The notes: a model not told the origin generated them from the letters alone. A stretch of 64,000 bases of DNA from Areca catechu (GCA_021397845.1 CM038049.1:111878877-111942876), one strand, 5' to 3'; positions 43,290 to 54,026 are shown, numbered from the stretch's first letter. Translations and numbers: made by a program.

Positions 43290-44500
43290 ACAACATTATT
43301 TTGGGGTGACCTGCTTTGAACAAGTTTCGAACCGTAGTGTCTTCTTATTATCTCCTGGTACGCTTCCCCACCAGAAATGGTGTAGGAGAAGTTAGAGGAG
43401 ATCAGAGAGCGGCACGACAGTGCCTAATGATTCAAGATAAACACTCCAATAATTCTGCAACCCTAGATCAGTTGGATCCAAGGGACCCAACCATAGATTC
43501 TGGTGAACCCATGGAAAGAACTGTCCTGGCACCATTGACAAAAGAGGACCCCACCAAAGTCGTGCAGATCGGGAGTATGCTTGATGAAAAAACCAAAACG
43601 GAGCTGATCCATTTCCTCAGAGATAATGCTGATGTCTTTGCCTGGTCAGCTTCGGACATGCCAGGGATTCCCGTCGAAGTAATCACTCACCGACTGGAAG
43701 TTACCCCCAGGTATAAATCGATCCGACAAAAGAAGAGAAGCTTTGTCCCTGAAAGATAGAAAGCAATAGATGAGGAAGTAGGCAAGCTCCTCAAGGCAGG
43801 GTTCATCCGAGAGGCCCACTACCCTGAATGGTTAGCCAATGTAGTAATGGTGAAAAAAGCTAATGGCAAGTGGAGGATTTGCATCGACTATACAGACCTC
43901 AACAAGGCTTGCCCAAAAGATAGCTTCCCTCTTCTAAAAATTGATCAGCTGATCGACGCCACCACCAGCCACCAACTACTAAGCTTCATGGATGCTTTCT
44001 CTGGCTATAATCAGATCCAAATGGATCCCCAAGATGAGGAGAAGACGGCCTTTATCACCGATAAAGGTCTGTACTGCTACAAGATGATGCCATTTGGGCT
44101 CAAAAATGCTAGAGCGACATTCCAAAGATTGATCAACAAAGTGTTCGAAGATCAACTGGGGAGGAACATGGAGGCCTATGTCGATGATATGATCATCAAA
44201 AGCATCCTCCAAAAAGATCACATCCAGGACCTACAAGAATCATTCAGTGCTTTGCGGCACTACCGCATGAAACTGAATCTGATGAAGTGCACCTTCAGAG
44301 TAACCTCGGGAAAGTTCCTGGGTTTTCTCGTTACCAAGCGAGGGATTAAAGCAAATCCTAAAAAAGTCTAGGCCCTGAAGGATATGAGGCATCCCTCATG
44401 TAAGAAAGAAGTCTAGCAGCTGACAGGGAGAATTACCTCCCTAAGCAGGTTCATTTCTCGCTCTGCCGAGAAGTGTCTTCCATTTTTCAAGGTGCTTCGG
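43290..44500 (+). pseudogene. Tat element 1 reverse transcriptase
   Basis: Linker with TRNGVGEVRGDQRAARQCL, then the RT entry DVFAWSASDMPGIPVEVITH and RQKKRSFVPER. After a stop at 43757: AGFIREAHYPEWLANVVMVK, WRICIDYTDLNKACPKDSFP, LSFMDAFSGYNQIQMDPQDE (first catalytic D), MMPFGLKNARATFQRLI, EAYVDDMIIKS (catalytic YVDD near 44172) and GKFLGFLVTKRGIKANPKK. The D-M-P-G-I box is characteristic of this lineage. Stops at about 43757, 44369 and 44414. Function would be cDNA synthesis. Confidence 0.92.
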
Positions 44501-45420
44501 CAGTCAAGGGGCTTCGAATGGTCTGAAGACTGTCGTATTGCCTTTGAAGAGTTGAAGAAGTATTTGGAGACCCCGCCTCCACTTTCCAAACCTCAAGAAG
44601 GCGAGGTGCTTTACTTATACCTCTCCACTTTGGATGAAGCGATTAGTTTGGTTCTTGTTCGAAGAGATGAAGACGGCTCCCACAAGTCGATCTACTACAT
44701 CAGCAAAGTTTTGCATGATGCCAAAACAAGGTATGCAAAAATGCAGAAACTGATCTACTCCCTGGTGATTGCAGTGAAACGACTATGGCCGTATTTCCAT
44801 GCCCACACCATCATGGTGCTGACTGATCAACCCCTCAAGGCCGTTCTCCGATCCCCTGACACCTCAGGGAGGATAGCCAAGTGGGCTATAAAGTTAAGTG
44901 AGTTTGATATTAGCTTTCAGCCCCAATCAGCTATGAAGGCTCAGGTACTTTCAGATTTCCTGGCTGAGTGCACCTGGAAGTCCGAGGACGAAGCACCTCC
45001 AGTAGGGGAAGAAGCTTTGAGGAGTACGGAGTCCGTTTGGGTACTCCATGTCGACAGAGCTTCCAACTCCACTGGATGCGGAGCCGATCTTATACTAGCC
45101 GAACCTGAGGCCATACCGTAGAGTATGCACTCCTGTTTTCCTTCCATGCTTCAAACAACCAGGCCGAATACGAAGCCTTGCTCGCAAGACTTCGGATCGC
45201 CAAAAGTTTGGGAGTTCAAAGACTCCAGGCCTTTTCGGACTCCCAGCTGGTAGTGAACTAGGTCAAAGAAGAGTATGAAGCCAGGGATCCTACCCTGGTG
45301 CAGTACCTAGAGAAGGTACAAATTCTATCCTCTCAACTGGAACACTTCGAGATTATCCATGTTCCTCGATCAGAGAACTCCCGGGTGGATGCATTGTCTT
45401 GACTTGCTACAACAACTCCG
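44501..45420 (+). pseudogene. Tat element 1 RNase H plus additional archaeal-type RNase H
   Basis: The standard RNase H, largely intact in the 44492-45121 frame: LYLYLSTLDEAISLVLVRRD, KSIYYISKVLHDAKTRYAKM, AHTIMVLTDQPLKAVLRSPD, GRIAKWAIKLSEFDISFQPQ. Then a second domain: WVLHVDRASNSTGCGADLIL, EAEYEALL-type helix as QAEYEALLARLRIAKSLG, FSDSQLVVN, ILSSQLEHFEIIHVPRSENS, DALS. This duplicated, archaeal-like RNase H is the diagnostic Tat feature and is thought to complement the weaker first one. Here its first motif has D-R instead of D-G. Stops near 45119, 45258 and 45401. Confidence 0.9.
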
Positions 45421-45589
45421 GAGTCTCTCGGTCGTACTTTCATTGAGCACCTCGAAACTCCAAGTATAGTCGAAGAAGCTATAGAGGTTCATCAGATTGA
45501 GACTGAACCAACTTGGATGGATCCCATTGTTAAGTTCTTGAACGAAGGTACTCTGCCGAAAGATAAAGCAGAAGCTAAAAAGATCCGAT

Positions 45590-46841
45590 AGATGGCATCC
45601 CATTATGTCATCTTAGACGGAACACTCTATAAGAGATCATTTTCTCAACCTCTGCTAAAATGCTTTGGACCAATAGACGCGGACTACGTCTTGAGAGAAG
45701 TTCATGAGGGCATATGTGGAGATCACTTGGGAGGCAGGTCTTTAGCATACAAGATCATTCGCTAAGGATATTATTGGCCTTCCATCCAGAAGGATTCGAC
45801 TGACTTCGTACGAAGGTGCGATCAATGCCAAAGGTATGCCAACTCTAGAGGCAACCTGCAAGTCACTTGACTCAACTGACAGCCCTCTGGCCTTTTGCCT
45901 AGTGGGGGATGGATATTCTCGGTCCATTTCTACCTGTTTCTGGATAGAGGAAGTTTCTCCTTGTAGCCATCGACTACTTCACAAAGTGGGTCGAAGCTGA
46001 ACCGTTAGCCTAAATCACAAAAGGCAAAGTTAAGAATTTTGTTAAAAATTCCATCCTTGTAGCCATCGACTACTTCACAAAGTGAGTCGAAGCTGAACCG
46101 TTAGCCAAAATCACAGAAGGCAAAGTTAGGAATTTTGTTAAAAATTCCATCATCTTCTGGTTCGGGATTCTACATGTAATAATCACAAACAATGGGAGAC
46201 AGTTCGATAATCCAAAGTTTAAGGACTTCTGTGCTCGGTACCATGTTCAACACCGACTGACTTCCGTTGCCCACCCACAGTCCAACGGAGAAGCCGAAGT
46301 AACTAATTGGACCATTCTCCATGGCCTGAAGATGAGGTTGAATGCCGCCAAAGGACTTTGGACCGAAGAGCTGACCTCCATCCTCTGGGCATACTGAACT
46401 ACCCCAAGGATGGCTACCGGTGAACCTCCGTTCAACCTGGCATACGGTACCAAAGATGTTCTTCCTATCGAAGTCTCCCTCTAGTCCTTAAGAATCGACA
46501 ACTACGAAGAGCCTGAAAATTCCAACCATAGAAGGATCGACCTGGATCTGCTGCCAAGCACCAGGCTTCAGGCCCAGATAAGAATGGCGATGTACCAGCA
46601 AAAGGTCGCCAAATATTATAATTCTAGAGTGAAGAATCAAATCTTCCACCCAGGGGACATGGTATTGCAAAAGACAGAAGTGTCCATGCCGGTGGAACAA
46701 AGCAAACTTTCTCCCAACTGGGAAGATCCATACCTGCTTGAAGAAGTCATACGTCCAGGAACGTATCGGCTCAAGACCTTAGAGGGGAAAATTCTGTCCC
46801 GGTCATGGAATGTACAAAACCTTCGCAAATACTATCAATAA
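45590..46841 (+). pseudogene. Tat element 1 integrase
   Basis: Zinc module: HEGICGDHLGGRSLAYKIIR then RRCDQCQRYAN (H-H-C-C). The core: MDILGPF equivalent near 45910, VAIDYFTKWVEAEP, ITNNGRQFDNPKFKDFC (second D), then VAHPQSNGEAEVTNW (E), AAKGLWTEELTSILWAY and EPPFNLAYGTKDVLPIEVSL. C-terminal domain in the frame 46584-46841: VLQKTEVSMP, GKLSPNWEDPYLLEEVIRPG-like GPY region, LRKYYQ at the stop. A 96-bp tandem duplication at 45959-46150 and several stops (45765, 46013, 46085, 46398) inactivate it. Confidence 0.9.
45959..46150 (+). repeat. 96-bp in-frame tandem duplication in integrase core
   Basis: Two adjacent copies starting CCTTGTAGCCATCGACTAC (45959 and 46055) and ending GTTAAAAATTCCAT. The unit is exactly 32 codons, repeating VAIDYFTK through NFVKNS. 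Tat element 2 has a single copy at 60328. Confidence 0.92.
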
Positions 46842-47033
46842 ACTGATCCCTACATTTCTTGTGCAAATTTGCCTAACTCTGAACGGCCTGTTACGTCAAC
46901 AAAATTACAATGGCTTAAATGGCGCGATCTGAGGAATCAGCCAACGGTGCAAAGGAGAGTCTGATCTACTTACCTTATCGACATGTCCGATGAGCACAAC
47001 GGATGGCCCCATCGGACCATCAAAAAGATCAAA

Positions 47034-47390
47034 GGCACAGGGACGGTTCAAGTGACCTACCCTACGAAAAACCCGAAGACGTGTCGGGACGGGCCTAACC
47101 AGCCTATCTTATACTAAAGAAGGCACAGGGACAGTTCAAGTAACCTACCCTACGGAAAACCCGAAGACATGCCGGGGCGGGCCTAACCAACCTACCTTAT
47201 ACTAAAAAAAAGGTGCAGGGATGGTTTTCACAACCGTCCCTACGGTAAATCCAAAGACGCGCCGGGGTGGGCCTAAACAGCCTACCTTGATCACGATGGA
47301 AATGTACAGGGATGGTGAAGATGCCTTACCCTACGGTAAATCCGAGAACATGCTTGAATGGACTTATGTCATCCTTCCTGTCAACAACAA
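47034..47390 (+). repeat. ~90-bp tandem repeat array in Tat element 1 spacer
   Basis: Four units beginning GGCACAGGGA, GGCACAGGGA, GGTGCAGGGA and TGTACAGGGA at 47034, 47122, 47212 and 47303 (periods 88, 90 and 91). Each contains CCTACGG-AAA-CCGAAGAC and GGGCCTAACCAGCCTA. The last unit is partial and diverged. It lies 190 bp after the pol stop and carries no coding signal. Confidence 0.88.
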
Positions 47391-47593
47391 ACATTCCTGG
47401 GATGGCCCAGTCGATCTCACCTCTTCTTCGTAAACCATAAGTGGTCTAAGAAGTCTATGCTCTCAACATATTATTTTGCGATACAATATAGAGGAAGCAT
47501 GAGAGAAGGTAAGAAAAGTTAAAATGCTTCATTTCCTTCCTAAATTTTTTACAAAAAAAAAAAAAGAGGATTGCAGGGAATTGGGAAGCATGC

Positions 47594-48103
47594 CTAGTAA
47601 CCACCCGCCGGCCCTTTCCCATGCCGACGGGGGGAGTCTTGGAAGGAGGATGAAGGGGCCCCAGGGTTCCCGTCTGGATCAGAATTCGACTCCTTGAAAT
47701 CAGAGTCGAATTCATGTCCAGGGAAGGAAACAGAGGGTTTGATGTTGTCAAGGCCCTTCAAGTCATAAAACTTGAAGGCCTTCCCCCCACATTCCTGGAA
47801 CCCCTAATGATAAGAATCCAGAGCCGCTTCGGTGACCTCCTCTCTAAAAGCAGAAGATGCCTTGAAGTCCAAGATGGCATCCGCCACCTTCTTCTTGGCT
47901 TCCTCTGCCTCCGCGATGGCCGCCTCGACCTAGGTCCTGGCCTCCTTCAATTGAGCCTCCAGGACACAGACCCTTCTCCCCAAATGATCAACGATAGGGT
48001 CATTGTCATCGCTCGACCCGGGGAATCTTGGGCTCCCCCTATCTCCAGAGTTGATGGCTCTCTTCTTTGCCACCCTACGAAGTTCGGAGATGCTAAACCT
48101 CAT
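47594..48103 (-). pseudogene. Short antisense coiled-coil ORF of Tat element 1
   Basis: The ATG at 48103 (complement) opens MRFSISELRRVAKKRAINSG, followed by a charged helix VDHLGRRVCVLEAQLKEART, EAAIAEAEEAKKKVADAILD, then FKASSAFREEVTEAALDSYH, an acidic/Pro-rich tail with EFDSDFKESNSDPDG and a stop at 47594. The frame is 170 codons with two in-frame stops (after EART and YH). The helix-to-tail block A-x-x-D-F-x-x-S-x-x-F-x-E-E-x-x-E-A is repeated in the longer antisense gene (49002-49520), so the two are homologous. A TATA box lies 87 bp upstream. No function known; a dimerising coiled-coil protein is plausible. Confidence 0.65.
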
Positions 48104-48189
48104 TTTGATTGAAGCTCTAAGAGAAAAAAGGAATCTTCAAAGAGGAAGTCAGAGAAGGTGATGACCTTTGACAGCAGAGGACAAGGTCC

Positions 48190-48197
48190 TATTTATA
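48190..48197 (-). promoter_or_regulatory. Antisense TATA box upstream of the short antisense ORF
   Basis: The minus strand reads CCTTATAAATAGGACC, a good plant TATA box inside an inverted repeat (GGTCC...GGACC). It is followed by a pyrimidine-rich leader and the ATG at 48103. The spacing would place transcription start near 48160 and give a leader of about 55-60 bases. Confidence 0.6.
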
Positions 48198-48863
48198 AGG
48201 ACCTTGTACCCATGACTGGCCACAGGAAAACATGCTCCACGTCCTTTTCCAACCGCACCAAAGAGTGCCACATATCTGAACGACGCTTCGAGACCCCAAG
48301 AGACCACTTGAGGGCTATTCTTGGGATGACAACAACCGGCACTTCGAATCCGGAGGAATCCCATCGTATGGCAACAACATTAATGGCTCCTTTTCGGAAA
48401 AGAGAGATTTGGTGGCACCTAAGGCACAAGAAAATGCGACCGTTCAAATATCGATGCATTTAGCACGAGCAACGGGGATCACAATCAAGGTTCCTTAATT
48501 ACCGGTCAACAAGAAAATGACACCTGTCCATCATGTCTATCCCTTGATGAACAGTTTAATTATGAAAGGAAGGTGACATCAGCCTAATGGTCTTCAGCAA
48601 TGACACCCTGACTTGCTCCAGAGTTCATCTTCGTCAACCACCAACCAAACGACCTTTGGCCTCAGCCATTCGACTGAACAGAAGAGAGAGTAGTGTAACT
48701 CGAACTACAAACTGAGCCAATGACCTTATTCAAGCTATATCTGAAAATATGACATAAGAGAGAGCTACTTCGTAGTTCAAAAATGTTGTCATTCAAGAGG
48801 TTGCCAAGTACACTTCGAAGGAATATCAAAAAAAAAAAAGAGCAATGCCTAAAGCTACTTAGG
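48198..48863. other. Spacer between the two antisense units
   Basis: No protein-like frame. It would contain the upstream promoter of the short antisense unit and the 3' end of the long one. Confidence 0.5.
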
Positions 48864-51150
48864 TCATTCAACACTAGTTGAAGGAGACCCTACACCACAG
48901 GATTGAAGCAACTTGTCAATCTGTGCAGAAAGGACTTCATCAACTTGAGCTGGGACTGGAGAGCCTTCAGCTCGGACTTCCTCCTTAACCTGAGCCCCCT
49001 CCTAGGTTGGGATTAGAGTTGGAACCACATCCAGACCCTCGACTGAGGTGGGAGCCTCCCCTCCCAAGTGTGGCATCTCCTCGACTTTTTTGACCTCTCC
49101 GGCCTGCACCGAAATTACGCCCGCATCACTAGCTATAATCAGAATCTCTTCCCTCAGGCTCGACATCACTTCAACCTCTTCTACGGCTCCGGCCTCCTCC
49201 TCTCCCTCTTCTTCTTCAACAATGTTGAAAGCGGGGATGCCAGAAAGATCAAGGTGTGGAAAGGCCCCTCTGACCTTGGCGAGCCCGTCATTGAAGCCAT
49301 GCAGATAGCCGTATAAGGTTGCTTCATTTATCTCCTCCTGGAATTGTGCGGACTTCCTGAAATCCGCTACAGCATCACTTACCAGCTTCTTCAGAGCCGC
49401 GGACTCTCTCTTGGCTACCTCTGACTCCAGGACTGCCTCCTCGGCCCTCCTGATGTCCTCCTCCACCGCCTTGATCAGACTTTCCATCTTTCCTTGATCC
49501 TCCTTGACAGATTGTTCCAAGGATTCGACTCATTTTTTACTCTTCCTCAACCCTGCTCCTTGCTCCACAATTGTCAACTGGGCACTTTTCAGCTCGCCCC
49601 TCAATCCACGAACCTCAGCATCCATATGAACGAGTTGATTCTCCATAGATTGCTTCAGTTCTTCGGCCACTTATTTTTCAGCCCTAGCAGTATGGAGATC
49701 CTCCTTGAGGCCATGGATGAGGCTGTCGACATTTCTCAGGCTCATCTCCATGAAGGCGATGTCATAGACCAACTACGTTGACAATATGAAGTTGTGAACC
49801 AAATATTTTCCAAAGCAAAGGAGATATAGTGAGAACCATACCTGCTGTCGGAAAGAAAAAGCAGAATCAGACACTCTGGCGAGGCTTCGACTTCGGACAA
49901 CTGCCAAATCGTGAGGCAGCAATGTATTCTTTAGCACCTGCCTGGCCACGGCGGGAACCAACAATCCCCCTGTAGGGGAAAGTTCTGAAGAGTTCGTGGG
50001 ACAGCTTCCGGTCGGAGAAGCCTCATGAGCAAACTCTCCCTCGACTTGTGGCACCTTGCTCCAGTCAGTGGTAGGGGGGCAAGGCAGTGGCGCATCCATC
50101 ATCTGAGGAGGACTCTCCTCCCTCGGGTGGGCCAGAGAAGAAACCGTCGACAAAGTTTCAACTGGATGAGGCCTTGTCGAGGTCCCCATCGTCGGCACCA
50201 CATCTTTCCCGGAAGTTCCCCGAGAGGATGAAGTACCCCGGTACCCCTCAGGACCATCTCTTCGGGCCTTCTTTCGAACTGCTGACCTTGTAAGAGGGGC
50301 TTGAGCTACCCTCTTTTCGAAAGTTTGACGGAGCTAGCTCAGGTCAGGCTTCATTCCACCACCTACAAACAGAAAAGCTCCTTTGAGTCAACCAAACAAC
50401 AACAGGATTAGGAGGGAATAGGTGAAAATTTCTGTCATTATACCTAACATAGGGAACTTACTAATCCCTGCAAGATGGAGATTCCTCTCCTCCAACAACT
50501 CATGGATAGGGAAAATTTTTGAATCAACCAAAAGGTCATAATCACATTGATTAACTACCAAAACCTTCTTTCCATCATTGACGGTTAAACGTGGCTCCTT
50601 CCAATCACTATCGAAGCCCCATGAGTCGATAGATAATAAAAAGACGAAGATGGGTTTCCACCCGTGGATGGCACTGGGCATGTCCTTGATGATCTTGTGG
50701 CCTGGTCGAAGGTCGATCATCCACCATTCGCTACTATGGGAATCCCTCTTGAGCACAAATAAGGTAGTGAACAAGTTGGTCCTGGGTTCCATGTTAGCTA
50801 TGCGGTATCGAACCAAGAATCCGTAGATGTTCCGAATGCTATTCAGAGTCAACTACGCGGGCACCACTCGGTACAGGCGAAAGATTTTGATGAAAAAAGA
50901 ATGCAAGGGAAATCGAAGTCCTGCCTTCAAATGATCTTCATACATAGCTTAGGCATCCGGGAGGGGGTTTGTTCGTCTGTTCCTCATATGTGGAAAAAAT
51001 GGAAGGAAACCCCTCAGGAATGCGATAGCGTTCCCAAAGTTGAGTCATCTTTTCCGGTGAAACAGAGCTAGGAACTGATTCTGGACTCACTATATCACCG
51101 GCCTCCGAAGGTCCAACTTGTCCCCCTCGGCTCTCTACAGATTCAGCCAT
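48864..51150 (-). pseudogene. Antisense, intron-containing gene: putative gypsy-type transposon (Transposase_28-like) domain plus coiled coil
   Basis: Read on the minus strand. Exon 1 (51150-50462): MAESVESRGGQVGPSEAGD, LWERYRIPEGFPSIFS, a frameshift near 50940, YEDHLKAGLRFPLHSFFIK, LTLNSIRNIYGFLVRYRIAN, WWMIDLRPGH. This matches the plant family called putative gypsy type transposon (PF04195). Intron 1 (50461-50363, 99 bp) has GTAAGT and TTTGTAG. Exon 2 (50362-49842) is Ser/Pro-rich with a basic patch. Intron 2 (49841-49773, 69 bp) has GTATGG and CGTAG. Exon 3 (49772-48864) is a long coiled coil (SLIHGLKEDLHTARAEK, KSAQLTIVEQ, DDIRRAEEA-like) then VADFRKSAQFQEEINEATLY and an acidic tail. Splicing keeps the frame at both junctions (phase 1 and phase 0). 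Five stops (one in exon 1, one in exon 2, three in exon 3) and the frameshift mark it as dead. Function unknown. Confidence 0.72.
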
Positions 51151-51680
51151 GATAAAAGAATGAAGCAAAATGGCAAAGGAAGGTTCTACTTGCAGAAGAG
51201 ACTGATAGCCAAAAGCAGGGAAGGCTGAGCGAAGAATGAAATGAGGTTGAAGAAGCTTCTTCAACCGGACTTTCTCTCTTTCCAAAAAAGAAACCAAAAG
51301 GCCCTTAAAGCCCCACCAGGCTGACTTGACATAGAATAATCCAAAGGGAACAACCCATTTAGATCGACAGCCAGGACGAAGCATGTTCATCATCCAACGA
51401 GCAATAAGGAACCGTGATAGCCATCCAAATCCCAACCAAAAGATTGGTTGAACTGTCATGCAACAGAAAAAGAAGAGACAGTCCCAGGGCCACCCACTCT
51501 CTTCTCTTCCCCCAATCAGGAAATGATAGCTGGCCTCTACCTGACCCTTAAACCAACTGGCAATCATGATGGACGATCCAATCAGGGATTTCACGATCAT
51601 CCACTACACCATCCCCCAGAAGGAAAATGACAAACCATTGATACTCTCACTCTTCGAGGCAGATCTTCGCTTCGAAAACT
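51151..51680. other. Region upstream of the long antisense gene
   Basis: The minus-strand frame stays open to 51600 but the residues (many W, F and L) do not look like a conserved protein. Probably 5' leader and promoter of the antisense gene. No clear TATA box was found. Confidence 0.45.
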
Positions 51681-51693
51681 GAGAGTAGGGGGC
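51681..51693 (+). other. Polypurine tract of Tat element 1
   Basis: GAGAGTAGGGGGC lies just before the 3' LTR at 51697, the plus-strand primer position. Confidence 0.8.
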
Positions 51694-51696
51694 AAC

Positions 51697-52629
51697 TATT
51701 GGGATATCCCGGTCCAAGTACGAGCCGACCACCGGTCCTGCCAGTCGAAGACCTTTCTCTTAAACCACCATCTTTAGGCCTAGACATTCGAAAAAAGCCA
51801 GGCAACCAATGGGCAAGCCAAAGCTCTTTGCAGGTCTACGGCACCCGAAGCTCTTTACGGGTTCACGGCACCCGCAAGCAAGGCCTTCGGACCTCGTCTT
51901 CAGCTTTTGCCGAAGACCAAGTCCTTTGGCTCATGAGGACTAGACCCCTAACTTGATCCGAGGGACAGCCCTCACTAACCTCCATGAATACGTTCTTTGG
52001 TTCACGCCAAAGACATGATCTCTCGCATTTGACAAGGACCAAGTCCTCGATCTATGCCAAAGACGAGATCTCCAATCTGTCTCAAGAAGATCCGAGGACG
52101 AAGACTTTCCCAATTTGATTACAGGAATCTCCTTAAAAGGAGAAAATCTGAAGATGGATCAACGATCTGTCTGGAACCACTACAAAACATAATAAATAAC
52201 GGTAATCAATGGTTACTATCGACCATCTCCAAGACATAATCATGGCATGTAACTCTAGCTGCAACGTCTCCGGTCTGGCCGAAACCGTTCGACGATAATC
52301 CATGACTGCGGATCATGGGGGAGAAATTAACTCTCCACCATAATCGCTGGAAGAAGAACGGAACCGCCGGCTGGATGGCTCCTTATAAATAATGGTAAGA
52401 GGGAATGCTCGAGGTAAGAGGCACAATATACTCCAAAAAATCGCAGAATCTTTTCCCTCTGTTTGTCCTCACTTTCTCTATTCTGTGGCTGGAGCCCGCC
52501 TCTGACTTAGGTAGTGGAGTGTCCCCCGCCGGAGCAACTCCGGCAAGGGATTTGCTTTGCAGGTGAACCAGAGAGCGGTCCTGCGATCCAGTAGCTCCGA
52601 CCGGCCGGAACAGGGACTCTACGCCAACA
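51697..52629 (+). repeat. Tat element 1 3' LTR
   Basis: 933 bp matching 40346-41278. The first dinucleotide is TA instead of TG. TATA box at 52384-52391. Ends CGCCAACA. Confidence 0.93.
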
Positions 52630-52967
52630 AAAATATTGATATATTAAGACAAAAAATATAATAATGTATCTAGAGAGCACTATATGCTTGGATAATATTT
52701 CCAAATTTTTTTAATTTCTTAAAACATCTCAAATGTTTTTTTCAACAAATCATCATTGATTAAAATGAAGTGAGCTAACCCAGCTGCAGTAGTCTTAAAT
52801 AATTTTGCAAGTATAACAACTTAGTCAAGCAGTTTAATTAATAGCACCTATGTGAACCTTAATAACACTTTGGAATCTTAAGGGATCCATAAAGCAACCA
52901 GCGGAAGATATATCCCCTTTGTTTCTAATTCTAAAAGTATCCTCAACTATATAAATGGTAGTTTCTA
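52630..52967. other. AT-rich intergenic DNA, no gene
   Basis: Nothing recognisable between the Tat element and the foldback element. Confidence 0.65.
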
Positions 52968-54026
52968 GAACAAAAATTATGGAAGGCAGGCACAAAAGGA
53001 AAAAATATGGGATAAACTTCCAACTTTACCATTTTTTCCCTAATATATATATTAAAGAAGATCCTACAAGTCAAAGACTCCTCTAATGGAGTCATTAGTC
53101 TAGTAATTTGAAAAAAAAGCAGCATGCTTTTCCTTTCTCATTTTTGAAGCATTCTTTTTATCCATATATACTACATGACCAGATAATATACACCAAGCAA
53201 ATTAAGTGTCAAGTAAGTTAAACATAACTTCAGATAAATTGATATACATTTTCTAAAACATGGAGTTCATTAGTACACATAGTACATAAATGGATTATAC
53301 ATACTTAGAATTAATCATCTAGCAACTCAATATACATCATTAAGTAAATTGATACATATTTTTTGAAAAATTATATTCACTAGTATATACTACATCGCTA
53401 AGTAATACATATTCATTGACTTTTGGATACATACAATAAGCTTCCTTGATACACACCCAATAGTAAGCCTCTAAGTAAAATGCATGTTTTGAATTTATGT
53501 ATCAATTATCTAATTATACATTGAAACACTACTAGATGTATATTAAAGAAATTTATAGCATGTTTAAGAAATCGATGAGTATACATCATAAAACTATATA
53601 GTATATATTGATGAATATAATATTATGGAAACTATTTATCAATTCGCTTAAAATGTGTATTAAGCTATTAAATAACTAATTTGCTAAACGTGTATCATTT
53701 GGTTGTGTACTATATATTAATAAATTTTATGTTTTAAAATTCATATATCAATTCATCTAGAGATATGTATTGACTTGCTTAATAATTAATTTTCTTGATA
53801 TAGGTATCAATCATGTAATATATATCAATAAAAAATGTATTCTAAAAATGATGAAGAAAGAGAATGACAAATTCTTTGTTTGTAATCATAAGGTTGATGA
53901 CTTCATTAGTACGAATCCTTGACTTTTAGGTTTCCTCTTTAAAATTGCTTTTATAGAAAACATGGTAAAATAGGAAGCCCATACCATTTTTTGTCTAATG
54001 CCTGCCTTTTAATAAGATTTTTGTTC
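52968..54026. mobile_element. Foldback / long-TIR MITE-like element, possibly Mutator-derived
   Basis: The two halves are reverse complements with almost no loop. The left end GAACAAAAATTATGGAAGGC pairs with the right end (complement GAACAAAAATCTTATTAAAA, then GGCAGGCA). The segment 53190-53262 pairs with 53730-53810, both about 295 bp from their ends, and pairing continues to a centre near 53497. Arms are thus about 500 bp and visibly diverged. No ORF. The flanks TAGTTTCTA (52959-52967) and TAATTCCTG (54027-54035) match at 6 of 9 positions, which could be a decayed 9-bp Mutator-type duplication. Confidence 0.7.

Larger units (their letters stand above)
40346..52629 (+). mobile_element. Tat-lineage (Retand-like) Ty3-gypsy retrotransposon with antisense genes
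   Basis: LTRs of 933 bp each (40346-41278 and 51697-52629) start TGTTGGGATATCCC and end CGCCAATA or CGCCAACA. The flanks GAAAT and AAAAT are a probable 5-bp target duplication with one change. Order: gag, CCHC-like knuckle plus protease, RT, RNase H, second archaeal-type RNase H, integrase, tandem-repeat spacer, two antisense coding units, PPT, LTR. The extra RNase H between RNase H and integrase defines the Tat lineage. Antisense ORFs before the 3' LTR are also known there. Every ORF has stops. GC content is visibly higher than in flanking DNA. Confidence 0.93.

Noticed and set aside
47034..47390. CRISPR-like array
   Set aside because: Units are head-to-tail repeats without distinct spacers, in a plant retroelement.
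51448..51630. Short plus-strand ORF before the 3' LTR of Tat element 1
   Set aside because: No similarity to Tat proteins; it lies in the presumed promoter and leader of the antisense gene.
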